Assembly: GCA_947594065.1 (NCBI GenBank)
Contig: CANQDX010000006.1
Coordinates: 1-53,176, forward strand
Length of the DNA stretch: 53,176 bases
Origin: an uncultured Clostridia bacterium
GTDB lineage: Bacteria > Bacillota > Clostridia > TANB77 > CAG-508
Reading direction: 5' to 3'
Shown: one piece after another, positions 15,213 to 25,166 of the stretch
How positions within the stretch are numbered: the first letter of the stretch is position 1
How the letters are laid out: the number at the start of each line of letters is the position of its first letter
Notes under the pieces: model-generated
What the model saw: the letters and a program-made list of their open reading frames with translations, nothing else
What the model was told of the DNA's origin: nothing
The model's database searches: none
Program-made: the position numbers and the translations under genes

Positions 15213-17225
15213 TTAAAATAATGGTTTTATCTTTTTGATAAGATACTTGCTTCCTCCAACGCTACTTCCATCTTCTACCATACTAATTACTAGTAATTGA
15301 TTTTTATCATTATCTGCTGTAACGCAATCAAACCAAGCTAATGTTTCAGCAGTTTCTTCTTTTTCTGCTTTTAATTCTGCTGTTCCTGTTTTTCCTGCAA
15401 TGGTTCTTCCTGAAACTTTCATAGTGCTTCCAGTTCCTTCTGGGTTTTCTACTACTTGTATCATTGCTTCTTTTATGGTATTTGCCGCTTCTTTTGAAAA
15501 AGCTCCTTCTACCAAAAATTCCACTTGCTTATTTTCTACTTTTTCTAAATATGGTTTAATCATATTTCCGTCATTTACAAATGCTGAATAAATAGAAGCA
15601 ATATGAATTGGATTAACTAAAATTTGTCCTTGACCATACCCACTATCTGCTAGTAATGTTTCGGATGAGATGTCTTTTGTATTAGAGTATTGTGATTTAG
15701 CAGTAGATAATGTAAAATCAATGCTTTCTCCAAATTTTAGTTTTTTAAGTCCATTTATAAAATTTTCTTTTCCAATTTTCAAAGTTGCTTGTGCAAAATA
15801 AATATTATCTGAATAAGTTATGGCATTTCTTAAATTTTTAGCACCATTATATGCTTTTAACGTTGTAATTCTATAATCTCCCCAACTGCTATCTTTTTGC
15901 CAGCTTAGTCCTTCATAAGAAAATGTATCTTCTGTACTTAATGAACCTGTTGTTAAGCCTATTGCACCGGTAATTGGTTTAAAGGTTGAACCTGGACAAT
16001 AAGATTGTAAATATCTTGCAAGCATTGGATTTTGTGGATTATTTTTTATACTATTCCATTGTTCGTTTGTCATTCCTAGTGTAAATAAGTTTGGATCATA
16101 AGATGGTGTGCTAACTAAAGCAAGTAAAGCACCAGTCTTAGGTTCCATAACAACAAAGCATCCTTCATTTGTTTTTAATTCGTTATATAATTTTTTTTGT
16201 ATGGTTGAATCAATTGTTAAAGTGATATTTTCTCCATTTTTTGCATTTTGTTTTTTTATGTCTGTTTTTCTATTGCCATTGGCATCCTCAATATAAATTT
16301 CAGCACCGTCTTGACCTTTTAGTCTTTGTTCATACTGTTTTTCTAAACCTGCTTTTCCTATGATGCTATTGCTATTGTACCCCATATCTTTATTTTTTTC
16401 TAATTCCTCTGCTGTAATATTTTGAACATAGCCTATTAAATGAGCAGCACTTTCTCCTAATGGATAAACTCTTGCTGTAGTTGTGCTTATTTTCACACCT
16501 GAAACTTCTAATAATTTATCTTTTAGAGATGTTGCATCCATTTTTACTTTTTTTAATGGAACAAATACATCATCTTTTACCCAAGATGCAGATAATGCAT
16601 TTTGAATGCTTTCTTCACTAATTCCAAGAAGCTCAGCTACTTTTGCAATTTTTTCTTCTTTGTTTTCTCCTATTTTTCCTGGAACTAATCCAACAGAAGA
16701 TATTTTTCCTTCTCCTGCTAATACATTTCCATTTTTATCGAGAATTTCTCCTCTTTTGGCAGATGTGGTTTTTATTCTTACTTTATCTGTATCGTTTAAT
16801 TTAGGAAAAATTAGTTTAGAGCTCCAGTCTATTAAATAGCCATTCTTTTTATCTTTTTCAAGATTTACATTATTAACAAAAGAAATTTCTCTTGCAGCAG
16901 TTTTCATACTTAATTTGTATGTAAGATTTGCATTATCGTTTTTCTTCTCAACGTTTGTAATTTCTATATTCATATCTGACATATCTATGCCTTCATAGAT
17001 ATTTTTATTTCTTTCAATGTATTTTTCTTGAGTTATGGCTGATTTTGATGATTCAGTTAGCATTGCATAGTTTTCTTCGTACTTTCCATTATTTAAGTTA
17101 GAAACATATAACTCCCATATTTTTTCTGGATTAGTTTTAGTGTGGTTAACTGCTAAAATTATTCCAATTGTTACTATTACAATTAAACAAATAACCCCAA
17201 TTCCTAATATTATTTTTTTATTCAT
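15213..17225 (-). CDS. Penicillin-binding protein, class B with MecA-N-like domain
   Basis: The 670-residue protein has a signal anchor (about 5-26), then an NTF2-like MecA-N domain (about 30-150). A PBP dimerisation domain follows (about 155-320, with RGEILDKNGNVLA). The transpeptidase domain has STFK (413-416, catalytic Ser413), SDN (472-474) and KTG (612-614), all intact. It cross-links peptidoglycan outside the membrane. This architecture is shared by low-affinity PBPs such as PBP2a and enterococcal PBP5, but beta-lactam affinity cannot be judged here. It lies last in a run with TVP38 and TtcA-family genes in the same direction. Confidence 0.93.
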   Translation of the reverse strand: MNKKIILGIGVICLIVIVTIGIILAVNHTKTNPEKIWELYVSNLNNGKYEENYAMLTESSKSAITQEKYIERNKNIYEGIDMSDMNIEITNVEKKNDNANLTYKLSMKTAAREISFVNNVNLEKDKKNGYLIDWSSKLIFPKLNDTDKVRIKTTSAKRGEILDKNGNVLAGEGKISSVGLVPGKIGENKEEKIAKVAELLGISEESIQNALSASWVKDDVFVPLKKVKMDATSLKDKLLEVSGVKISTTTARVYPLGESAAHLIGYVQNITAEELEKNKDMGYNSNSIIGKAGLEKQYEQRLKGQDGAEIYIEDANGNRKTDIKKQNAKNGENITLTIDSTIQKKLYNELKTNEGCFVVMEPKTGALLALVSTPSYDPNLFTLGMTNEQWNSIKNNPQNPMLARYLQSYCPGSTFKPITGAIGLTTGSLSTEDTFSYEGLSWQKDSSWGDYRITTLKAYNGAKNLRNAITYSDNIYFAQATLKIGKENFINGLKKLKFGESIDFTLSTAKSQYSNTKDISSETLLADSGYGQGQILVNPIHIASIYSAFVNDGNMIKPYLEKVENKQVEFLVEGAFSKEAANTIKEAMIQVVENPEGTGSTMKVSGRTIAGKTGTAELKAEKEETAETLAWFDCVTADNDKNQLLVISMVEDGSSVGGSKYLIKKIKPLF

Positions 17226-17249
17226 TATTATTAATCACGCTCCTTTTTA

Positions 17250-18086
17250 TTAACATTGCTTATTGTAATCATCTAAAAAATGATGAAATTCATCTTTTTT
17301 CCTATAAGATATTAAAGTATCTAAATTTACATTTTGCGTGCTTCTTAAAATATTCATATCAACGTTACGATAATTTTTTCTTAAATTTTTTATTAGTTCT
17401 TTCATTTCTTCTCTTTTTGAATTTCCTATTTTATTATCACTTTTCGCACATTGTTCTGTAAATCGACACGCACATTGTATAAAATCTAAATTGTTTTTCT
17501 TTTTCCAGCTAATTATGTCTTCTTCTTTAATATAATACATTGGTCTAATTAGTTCCATTCCCGGATGTGATGTACTTTTTACTTTAGGCATCATTGTTTG
17601 CATTTGTGCACCATAAAGCATTCCCATTAGTATTGTTTCTATTACATCATCTAGATGATGGCCTAATGCAATTTTATTACATCCAAGTTCCTGAGCTTTA
17701 TTATATAAATATCCCCTTCTCATTCTAGCACATATATAGCAAGGATGATCATCTATATTTACTACGCTATCGAAAATATTAGTTTCAAACATTGTAATTG
17801 GAATATTTAATATTTTAGCATTTGAAATTATTTTTTCTTTATTTAGATCATTATAGCCTGGATTCATTACTAAAAATACTAAATCAAAATTCATTTTTCC
17901 GTGTTTTTTTAGTTCTTGGAAACATTTTGCCATTAACATAGAATCTTTTCCACCAGAAATACATACGGCAATTTTGTCGCCATCTTGTATCATTTCAAAT
18001 TCTTGAATAGCTTTTACAAATTTAATCCAAATTCTTTTTCTATAGCTTGTGATTATGCTTCTTTCTATTTCTTTATATCTTTCCAA
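17250..18086 (-). CDS. TtcA/TtuA-family PP-loop tRNA-modifying ATPase
   Basis: This 278-residue protein has the PP-loop SGGKDS (44-49), the CYICARMRRGYLY motif (CxxC) at about 124-136, GHHLDDVIETILMGMLYG, and a late Cys in IQCACRF. These are the features of the TtcA-like group, in which the Cys residues hold an Fe-S cluster and the enzyme thiolates a tRNA base (2-thiocytidine at position 32 in the best-known members). The exact tRNA substrate in Clostridia is not certain. It is followed after 24 bases by the PBP gene. Confidence 0.86.
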   Translation of the reverse strand: MERYKEIERSIITSYRKRIWIKFVKAIQEFEMIQDGDKIAVCISGGKDSMLMAKCFQELKKHGKMNFDLVFLVMNPGYNDLNKEKIISNAKILNIPITMFETNIFDSVVNIDDHPCYICARMRRGYLYNKAQELGCNKIALGHHLDDVIETILMGMLYGAQMQTMMPKVKSTSHPGMELIRPMYYIKEEDIISWKKKNNLDFIQCACRFTEQCAKSDNKIGNSKREEMKELIKNLRKNYRNVDMNILRSTQNVNLDTLISYRKKDEFHHFLDDYNKQC

Positions 18087-18128
18087 TTTTTAAATGCTTC
18101 TCCCTTATTTATCTTTTTTAATTTATTA

Positions 18129-18845
18129 CTATTTTATTTCGTTTAACACTTTTTTCGTTTCTTTGTTTTTGTCTAAAAATTGAATTAGAATAAAAATACC
18201 TATTATTAATAGAAAAGTAATGAAATAAATTATAGCAATATTAACCCATTTCCCTTGCATAATATTACTTCCTGCTAATGTAGATGAAATAATAGAAGGA
18301 AATCTTGCAAAGGTTGAAATAAGAATAAATCTTAATGGTTTAATTGGTAATAATCCAGCTACATAAACAAGTAAATCTTTAGGTGTACCAGGTATAAAAA
18401 ATAAAATAAACATAATAAGCTCTACTCGTTTTGGATTATTAAAAAATTTGCTTTTTTCTATTTTGTCCACTTTCTCTTTACTAAAAAATTCATATACTAA
18501 TTTCTTTCCAAATATTTTTACTAGGTAAAAAATACAAGTGGTTATAATTAGTATACTTACAGTTAAAAATATTGTTCCTCCTACACTTCCATAACACATT
18601 CCAGCTAATATTTCTAATGGTTCTCCTGGAAGAATTACCAAAAAGATTTGAGCACATTCTAGACCAAATAAAACAAAAAATCCCTTTGCTCCTTCTTGTA
18701 CTATTTTTTCTCTAAATACTAATCTTCCTTTTGGTGTAACAATATTTTTCATAATAGGAAATAGATAGTATATACTATAAATAAATATAGCAATTACTAA
18801 TATTGTAATAATCATTTTTACAATTTTTATTTTATTTTTTTTCAA
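18129..18845 (-). CDS. TVP38/TMEM64-family membrane protein
   Basis: The 238-residue protein has about six membrane segments and the SNARE-associated/DedA-like core: LPGEPLEILAGMCYG (about 72-86), GTIFLTVSILI, and FIPGTPKDLLVYVAGLLP (about 150-167), with the conserved Gly/Pro/Asp pattern. Family members are linked to phospholipid scrambling or undecaprenyl-phosphate recycling, though the role of this clade is not established. It is co-directional with the TtcA-family gene. Confidence 0.87.
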   Translation of the reverse strand: MKKNKIKIVKMIITILVIAIFIYSIYYLFPIMKNIVTPKGRLVFREKIVQEGAKGFFVLFGLECAQIFLVILPGEPLEILAGMCYGSVGGTIFLTVSILIITTCIFYLVKIFGKKLVYEFFSKEKVDKIEKSKFFNNPKRVELIMFILFFIPGTPKDLLVYVAGLLPIKPLRFILISTFARFPSIISSTLAGSNIMQGKWVNIAIIYFITFLLIIGIFILIQFLDKNKETKKVLNEIK

Positions 18846-18960
18846 TTTTTTGCTTCCTTTATTTTTCGTTATTTATAATAATTTTCTTACATATTATATC
18901 ATAAAATTTTGTTTTGTATATATTTAATATAATATTTTTATGTGACATTTGGGTGACAAA

Positions 18961-18986
18961 AAAGTACCTTTTCGAAGGTACTTTTT
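18961..18986. terminator. Bidirectional terminator after the acyl-CoA ligase gene
   Basis: AAAGTACCTT (18961-18970), a TTCG loop and AAGGTACTTTTT (18975-18986) form a 10-bp stem with flanking A and T runs. It lies 4 bases past the stop at 18991. Confidence 0.9.
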
Positions 18987-18990
18987 GTAT

Positions 18991-20691
18991 TTAATTTATT
19001 TTTTTCATTTCTTCATATCTTTTGATTTTTGCTGTTGTTGTTTTAATCATTGGTTCATCTGTAATGATTAAATTTTTTATATATTTGTATTTTGGAAGTG
19101 TTTTGTTAATTAATTTTATATCGTTCCAAATGATATTATATAACTCTTCTTGTGAGATTTCACCATATATTTCTTTTACATATTCTTTATTATACACAAT
19201 TTTTACGGCTAGTTGTAAATCGTCGTTATGTTCTTTTCCATAAACCATATTTTCCTCTACATAAGGAAGATTTCCAATTAATTGTTCTATTTCTTCTGGA
19301 TAAATATTTTTTCCATTTTTTAAAACGATTACATTTTTTTGCCTTCCTGTTATAAAAATATAGCCATCTTTGTCTATATATCCCAAATCACCAGTATAGA
19401 ACCAACCATCTTTTAGAATTCTGTTGGTTTCTTCATCCATTTCATAATATCCAAGCATTACATTAGGACCTTTTGCTGCAATTTCTCCTATTCCATCTTC
19501 ATTAGGGTTTTCAATTTTAATATCTACATTAGGCATTGGTTTTCCTATTGAACCATAACGTATATTATCTTCATTTTCGGCACATAAAACTGGCGAACAT
19601 TCTGTTAAACCATATCCTTGTATAGTAAGAATTCCTAAATCGTTAAATCCTTTTGCTACTTTTTTATCTATTCCAGATGCACCACTTACAATCCATCTTA
19701 ATTCTCCACCCAATTGGTCCAAAACTTGTTTAAACAATTTTCTTCTAATGTCAATTCCAAATTTCAATAGGAAATTACTTATTTTAGTTGCTATTTTAAT
19801 TAGTTTTGTTTTTCCCTGCTTTTCAATTTCTGCTGTTATTTTTTTATACATTGATTCTAATAATAATGGTACACAAACAAACGCTGTAACTTTATATTCT
19901 TTTAAGTTTTCTTGTACGTGTCTCAATCCATCGCAAAATACATTAGTAGCGCCTTTGGCTAAAAACATTAATAAACCAGTTGAGCCAAAAGTGTGATGAA
20001 ATGGTAAAAAAGCTATATTAACATCTGTACTATAAATTTGCTCTACCATTAGCATATCATACATATTACTTGCTATATTGTAGTTTGATAGCATTACTGC
20101 TTTAGACATTGATGTTGTTCCAGAAGTAAAAATAATTGTGGCCATTTTATAAGGATCTATAGGATGTTTTTTGAATAAATTTTCACCATTTTTTATTTGT
20201 TCTTTTCCTTTTTTTATTAAGTTAGGCAAGCTTTCAAAATCTTCTACTTCTGTCATACAAATAAAATCTTTTAATGTACTATTTGAATCTTCTTTTATTT
20301 TTTTCATTGTATCTATATATGTATCTTCAAATATAATGGCATCTGCCTTACTTCTATTTAAGGACATTATAATTTCCTCTTCTTGAAGTCCTTTATCTAG
20401 CGGAACTGTTATGCCAACTCCTCCTAATATGCTAAGATAACTTAAAAACCATTCATAACTATTTTTTCCAATAATTGCTATTCTTTTATTTTCTAGTCCC
20501 ATATTGATAAGACCATTTCCAAGACACTCAATATCTTCTCCGAATTGTTTATAGGTGACATATCTATAGTCATTTTTTTTATTTTTAATTATAAATGCAT
20601 TTTTCTCTGGATATTTACTAATTGTATCATTTACGTATTCTATTACAGTTTCATATTTCTTTACATCATAAATTTTTGTTAATTTTTTCAT
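18991..20691 (-). CDS. AMP-dependent fatty acyl-CoA ligase (long-chain type)
   Basis: The 566-residue enzyme belongs to the ANL superfamily. The P-loop-like motif IIFTSGTTSMSKAVMLSN is near residue 187, the A5-type IQGYGLTECSPVL near 355, and GDLGYIDKDGYIFITGR near 425-441. KTTTAKIKRYE near the C-terminus carries the catalytic Lys. It activates a fatty acid with ATP to acyl-AMP and acyl-CoA, for recycling or uptake of membrane lipids. No beta-oxidation genes are nearby. It follows the hemolysin III gene after 25 bases and ends at a terminator. Confidence 0.9.
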   Translation of the reverse strand: MKKLTKIYDVKKYETVIEYVNDTISKYPEKNAFIIKNKKNDYRYVTYKQFGEDIECLGNGLINMGLENKRIAIIGKNSYEWFLSYLSILGGVGITVPLDKGLQEEEIIMSLNRSKADAIIFEDTYIDTMKKIKEDSNSTLKDFICMTEVEDFESLPNLIKKGKEQIKNGENLFKKHPIDPYKMATIIFTSGTTSMSKAVMLSNYNIASNMYDMLMVEQIYSTDVNIAFLPFHHTFGSTGLLMFLAKGATNVFCDGLRHVQENLKEYKVTAFVCVPLLLESMYKKITAEIEKQGKTKLIKIATKISNFLLKFGIDIRRKLFKQVLDQLGGELRWIVSGASGIDKKVAKGFNDLGILTIQGYGLTECSPVLCAENEDNIRYGSIGKPMPNVDIKIENPNEDGIGEIAAKGPNVMLGYYEMDEETNRILKDGWFYTGDLGYIDKDGYIFITGRQKNVIVLKNGKNIYPEEIEQLIGNLPYVEENMVYGKEHNDDLQLAVKIVYNKEYVKEIYGEISQEELYNIIWNDIKLINKTLPKYKYIKNLIITDEPMIKTTTAKIKRYEEMKKIN

Positions 20692-20716
20692 TACTATTTC
20701 CCTTCAAATTTAATTT

Positions 20717-21391
20717 TTATACTACATAAAATAATATGCAGAAGAATTGTAGCAAACTACCTACAATACACATTATATGAAAAACAGAGTGCATCCATTT
20801 GTGTTTTTTTCCTAATGCATAGAAAATGGCTCCTACTGTATAAACAATTCCACCAATTAATAGCAGTAAAAAACCTATAATTCCAAGTGCATTGTAAACT
20901 ACATTCATTTTGAATATAATGCACCATCCCATTATAAGATAGCATATCATAGAAAATTTTTTGTATCGATGCAAGTCTATAGAATTTAGGACAATTCCAA
21001 GAATTGCTAATGCCCATATAATTCCAAAAATCCACCACCCTAGTGCTGTGTTATATTCTCTTAAAGTACACAAAGCAAAAGGTGTATAGCTTCCTGCTAT
21101 TACTAGGAAAATAGAACAATGATCTATTATTTGGAAAACTTTTTTTGCTTTTAATGTTGGTTTTAGTCCGTGGTATATGCTAGACATTGTATATAAAATA
21201 AGTAAAGAAACTCCAAATATAATTCCTGATATGATGGCATAAGCATTATGATGTACTGCGCCAACAATGGTACACGATACAATTGCTATAATGCCCAAAG
21301 CACCTCCAACAATATGAGATACCATATTAAAGATTTCTTCTCCCTTTGTATATACAGGTAATATTCTTTCGCCTAATTTTATTCTTTTCAT
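20717..21391 (-). CDS. Hemolysin III family (PAQR-like) membrane protein
   Basis: This 224-residue protein with seven membrane segments opens with EEIFNMVSHIVGGALGI and carries SSIYHGL (about 71-77), IDHCSIFLVIAGSYTPF (about 89-105) and HKWMHSVFHIMCIVGS (about 197-212), the conserved His/Ser/Asp residues of the PAQR/HlyIII fold. These residues bind a metal in eukaryotic relatives. The function in bacteria is uncertain; lipid hydrolysis is proposed. The name comes from an early haemolysin observation and does not imply virulence. Confidence 0.92.
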   Translation of the reverse strand: MKRIKLGERILPVYTKGEEIFNMVSHIVGGALGIIAIVSCTIVGAVHHNAYAIISGIIFGVSLLILYTMSSIYHGLKPTLKAKKVFQIIDHCSIFLVIAGSYTPFALCTLREYNTALGWWIFGIIWALAILGIVLNSIDLHRYKKFSMICYLIMGWCIIFKMNVVYNALGIIGFLLLLIGGIVYTVGAIFYALGKKHKWMHSVFHIMCIVGSLLQFFCILFYVV

Positions 21392-21482
21392 TATGGTTCC
21401 TTTCTTTAGATAAAATCTTTATATTATAGAATATATCAAATTCTACCAAATTATACAACCAACCTGACTGCTTATTCAAAAA

Positions 21483-23387
21483 TTATTCTAGCTCAAAAGC
21501 ACCTGTATATAATTGATAATATTCTCCTTTTTGTTTTATTAAATCTTCGTGTGTACCTCTTTCAATAATTCTTCCGTGATCTAAAACCATTATTGCTTTT
21601 GCATTTCTAACAGTTGATAATCTATGCGCTATTACAAAAACAGTTCTTCCATTCATTAATTTATCCATACCCTCTTGTACTATTTTTTCTGTTCTTGTAT
21701 CTATTGAACTGGTTGCTTCGTCTAATATCATAACAGGTGGATTATGCACGGCTGCTCTTGCAATAGCAACTAATTGTCTTTGTCCTTGTGATAAGTTTGC
21801 CCCATTAGAAGTAAGCATTGTATCATATCCCTGTGGTAACATCATAATAAAATCATTTGCATTGGCAAGTTTAGCAGCATTTATAACCTCTTCATCTGTT
21901 GCATCCATTTTACCATATTTTATATTCTCCTTAATTGTTCCTGTAAATAGATTTGTATCTTGTAATACAATTCCTAAAGAACGCCTTAAGTCTGGTTTTT
22001 TTATTTTATTAATATTAATTCCATCATATCTTATTTTTCCATCTTCGATATCATAAAATCTATTAATTAAGTTGGTAATAGTAGTTTTTCCAGCACCTGT
22101 TGCGCCAACAAATGCTATTTTTTGTCCTGGTTTTGCATACAAAGATATATTATGCAAAACTGTATTTCCCTCTGAGTATGCAAAATCTACATCATAGAAT
22201 TCTATATGTCCTTTTAATTCTTCGTAAGTTAAGGTTCCATCAGAATGAGGATGTTTCCAAGCCCATTTTCCAGTTTCTTCCTCTGTTTCTGTAATTTTAC
22301 CATTCTCTATTTTTGCATTTACTAATGTAACATATCCGCTATCTTTTTCTGGTTCAACATCTAGTAATTTAAAAATTCTTTCTGCTCCTGCAAGTGCCAT
22401 TATTACAGCATTTAATTGGTTAGATATTTGCATAATTGGTTGATTAAAACTTTTCGTTAATTGTAAAAAAGATGCGATTGATCCAATAGTTAACCCTGCC
22501 ACACCATTAATAGAAAAAATTCCACCAATAATTGCAACCAAAACATATTCTAGATAACCTAGATTGTTTAGAATAGGCATTAAAGAAATGGCATATTTAT
22601 TTGCATTTGTCATATATTCGCATAGTTCATCGTTAATTTTGTTAAATTCCTCTTTTGCTTTTTCCTCGTGTGTAAATACTTTAATTACTTTTTGTCCATT
22701 AATCATTTCTTCAATATATCCATTTACAGCTCCTAAGGATTGTTGTTGTTTTACAAAATATTTTCCACTTCTTCCAGCGATTCTTTTCGTAACATTAAGC
22801 ATTACAAATACAAATACAATTATAAATAAAGTTAAAGGTATACTAATAGATAACATTGCGAAAAGTACAGATACGACAGTAAAAATAGAAGTTAACAAGC
22901 TTGGTAAACTTTGTGAAATCATCTGTCTTAATGTGTCTGTATCGTTGGTATAATGACTCATAATGTCTCCGTGTGAATTAGTGTCGAAATAACTAATTGG
23001 GAAGGTTTGCATTTTCGAAAACATTTCGTCTCTAATATCTCTTAATACACTTTGTGACACAATTGCCATTGTTCTATTATATAGGTAGTTAGCTATTGCA
23101 CCAATTAAATAAATTACTGCCATTCCAATAATTGCTTTTAGTAATCCAGAATAAACTGGATTTGGGGTACCAAGTAATGGAGTTATATAATCGTCAATTA
23201 ATGTTTTTAAAAATAACGAACCTAAAACTCCTACAACAGAGCTAACCAAGATACAAATTATTACAAAAAATAGTTGTTTTTTATGACTTTTAGCAATATA
23301 TTTTAATAGTCTTTTTGCTGTTTTGCCATCTAATTTTCTACCATCTGTTATTACAGTTCTTCTACCCATTGGTCCATTTGCACTCAT
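21483..23387 (-). CDS. ABC exporter subunit, catalytically complete half (ATPase + permease)
   Basis: The 634-residue half-transporter has a six-helix membrane domain (about 35-330) and an ATPase domain (about 385-630). The Walker A is GATGAGKTT, the signature is LSQGQRQ, and Walker B MILDEATSSID contains the catalytic Glu. Together with the preceding gene, whose Glu is replaced by Asp, it forms a heterodimeric type IV exporter of the YheH/YheI (TM287/288) kind. Such exporters move lipophilic compounds or peptides outward; the substrate is unknown. It is third in a tight operon with gaps of about 20 bases. The linker at about 350-385 is longer than usual (KITETEEETGKWAWKHPHSD). Confidence 0.93.
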   Translation of the reverse strand: MSANGPMGRRTVITDGRKLDGKTAKRLLKYIAKSHKKQLFFVIICILVSSVVGVLGSLFLKTLIDDYITPLLGTPNPVYSGLLKAIIGMAVIYLIGAIANYLYNRTMAIVSQSVLRDIRDEMFSKMQTFPISYFDTNSHGDIMSHYTNDTDTLRQMISQSLPSLLTSIFTVVSVLFAMLSISIPLTLFIIVFVFVMLNVTKRIAGRSGKYFVKQQQSLGAVNGYIEEMINGQKVIKVFTHEEKAKEEFNKINDELCEYMTNANKYAISLMPILNNLGYLEYVLVAIIGGIFSINGVAGLTIGSIASFLQLTKSFNQPIMQISNQLNAVIMALAGAERIFKLLDVEPEKDSGYVTLVNAKIENGKITETEEETGKWAWKHPHSDGTLTYEELKGHIEFYDVDFAYSEGNTVLHNISLYAKPGQKIAFVGATGAGKTTITNLINRFYDIEDGKIRYDGININKIKKPDLRRSLGIVLQDTNLFTGTIKENIKYGKMDATDEEVINAAKLANANDFIMMLPQGYDTMLTSNGANLSQGQRQLVAIARAAVHNPPVMILDEATSSIDTRTEKIVQEGMDKLMNGRTVFVIAHRLSTVRNAKAIMVLDHGRIIERGTHEDLIKQKGEYYQLYTGAFELE

Positions 23388-23407
23388 TTTATTTATTCCT
23401 TTCCTTT

Positions 23408-25147
23408 TTATTCATTTCCTTTTACTTGTGATTCATAAACTTCTTTGTATATTTCATTAGTTTTTAATAATTCCTCGTGAGTTCCAAATCCATCTATCTC
23501 GCCATTATTCATCACAATAATTTTATCTGCATCTTCAACTGATGCTATTCTTTGTGCAATAATTAATTTGGTTGTATTTGGAATTTCTTCCTTAAAAGCT
23601 TTACGAATTAATTTGTCTGTTTTCGTATCAACAGCGCTTGTTGAATCATCTAAAATTAATATTTTAGGTTTTTTTAGTAAAGCTCTTGCAATACAAAGTC
23701 TTTGTTTCTGTCCGCCACTTACATTGCTTCCACCTTGTTCTATATAAGTATCATATTTGTCTGGAAAAGTTTGTATAAATTCATCTGCTTGAGCAAGTTC
23801 GCACACTCTTTGTATTTCTTCGTCTGTTGCATTTTCTTTTCCCCATCTTAAATTATCTTTAATTGTTCCAGAGAAAAGTACATTTTTTTGTAAAACCATT
23901 GCTACTTCATTTCTTAGTGTTTCTATATCATATTTTTTTACATTAACATTTCCTACTTTTACTTCTCCTTCTGTTGCATCATATAATCTTGGAATAAGAT
24001 TAACAAAACTTGACTTACCAACACCAGTTCCACCAATAATACCAATTGTTTCACCTGATTTTATTTTAACATTAATGTTTTTTAAACATTCTTTATCTTT
24101 TTTACCAACATAACTAAAAGATACATTATTAAATTCAATATCACCATTCTTTACTGTTTTTATAGGTTCTTTAGGATTTGTTAAATCTGGTTCTTCTTTT
24201 AATATTTCAAAAATTCTTTCTGCAGAAGTTCTTGCCATTGTAGACATAACAAGAATCATATTAATCATCATTAAGCTGGTTAAAATTTGAATTGCATAAG
24301 TAATTAAGCTTGTTAATTCACCTGTTGTAAACTGTGTCATACCAGTATTTACAATAATTTTAGCACCGAACCAAGAAATTAACAGAATAGTTGTATACAT
24401 TGCAATTTGCATAATAGGCGAGTTAAAAGCTAGAATTTTTTCTGCCTTTGTAAAATCTTTAAATATATTTTCAGATACATTATTAAATTTATTTTTTTGT
24501 TGTTCCTCTAAAACATAAGACTTTACAACTCTTATTCCTCTTACATTTTCTTCTACCATATTATTTAAATCATCATAAGTATCAAATACTTTTTTAAAAA
24601 TAGGATGTACTCTTGTACTAATAAATCCTAAAGCAATTCCTACTACTGGAATTAGAGCTAAAAATATTAAAGATAATTTACTATTAATGCTAAATGCCAT
24701 AATTAAAGAAAAAACTAGCATTGCTGGTGTTCTTACTACAACTCTAGTCATCATTTGAAAAGCCATTTGTATGTTTGAAACATCTGTTGTTAGCCTTGTA
24801 ATAATACTTGCTGTACTAAATTTATCTATATTTGAAAATGAAAAATCTTGTACTTTGTAATACAAATCTTTTCTTAAATTTTTTGCAAAACCTGCAGATG
24901 CTTTTGCTGCTGTTACACTAGATGCACATCCAAATATTAAGGACAAAATGGATGCTAAAATTAGTTGTAATCCTATTTTTATAATAACATTCATTTGCCC
25001 ACTATATATTCCTTTATCTATTAAATCTGCCATTAATAATGGAATAATTACTTCTAATATTACTTCCATTGTTACAAATATTGGTGTAATAATTGCTGAT
25101 TTTTTATATTCTCTTACTGATTTTCCTAATGTTCTTAGCATTTCCAT
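23408..25147 (-). CDS. ABC exporter subunit, degenerate-site half (ATPase + permease)
   Basis: This 579-residue half-transporter has six membrane helices (about 15-310) and an ATPase domain with Walker A GGTGVGKSS, signature VSGGQKQR and Walker B ILILDDSTSAVD. The Asp after the Walker B Asp replaces the catalytic Glu, the hallmark of the non-canonical site in heterodimeric exporters, so this subunit should pair with the gene that follows 20 bases downstream. It starts 19 bases after the metal transporter gene ends, so the three are probably co-transcribed. Confidence 0.93.
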   Translation of the reverse strand: MEMLRTLGKSVREYKKSAIITPIFVTMEVILEVIIPLLMADLIDKGIYSGQMNVIIKIGLQLILASILSLIFGCASSVTAAKASAGFAKNLRKDLYYKVQDFSFSNIDKFSTASIITRLTTDVSNIQMAFQMMTRVVVRTPAMLVFSLIMAFSINSKLSLIFLALIPVVGIALGFISTRVHPIFKKVFDTYDDLNNMVEENVRGIRVVKSYVLEEQQKNKFNNVSENIFKDFTKAEKILAFNSPIMQIAMYTTILLISWFGAKIIVNTGMTQFTTGELTSLITYAIQILTSLMMINMILVMSTMARTSAERIFEILKEEPDLTNPKEPIKTVKNGDIEFNNVSFSYVGKKDKECLKNINVKIKSGETIGIIGGTGVGKSSFVNLIPRLYDATEGEVKVGNVNVKKYDIETLRNEVAMVLQKNVLFSGTIKDNLRWGKENATDEEIQRVCELAQADEFIQTFPDKYDTYIEQGGSNVSGGQKQRLCIARALLKKPKILILDDSTSAVDTKTDKLIRKAFKEEIPNTTKLIIAQRIASVEDADKIIVMNNGEIDGFGTHEELLKTNEIYKEVYESQVKGNE

Positions 25148-25166
25148 TTCTTAATTCATTCCCTTC

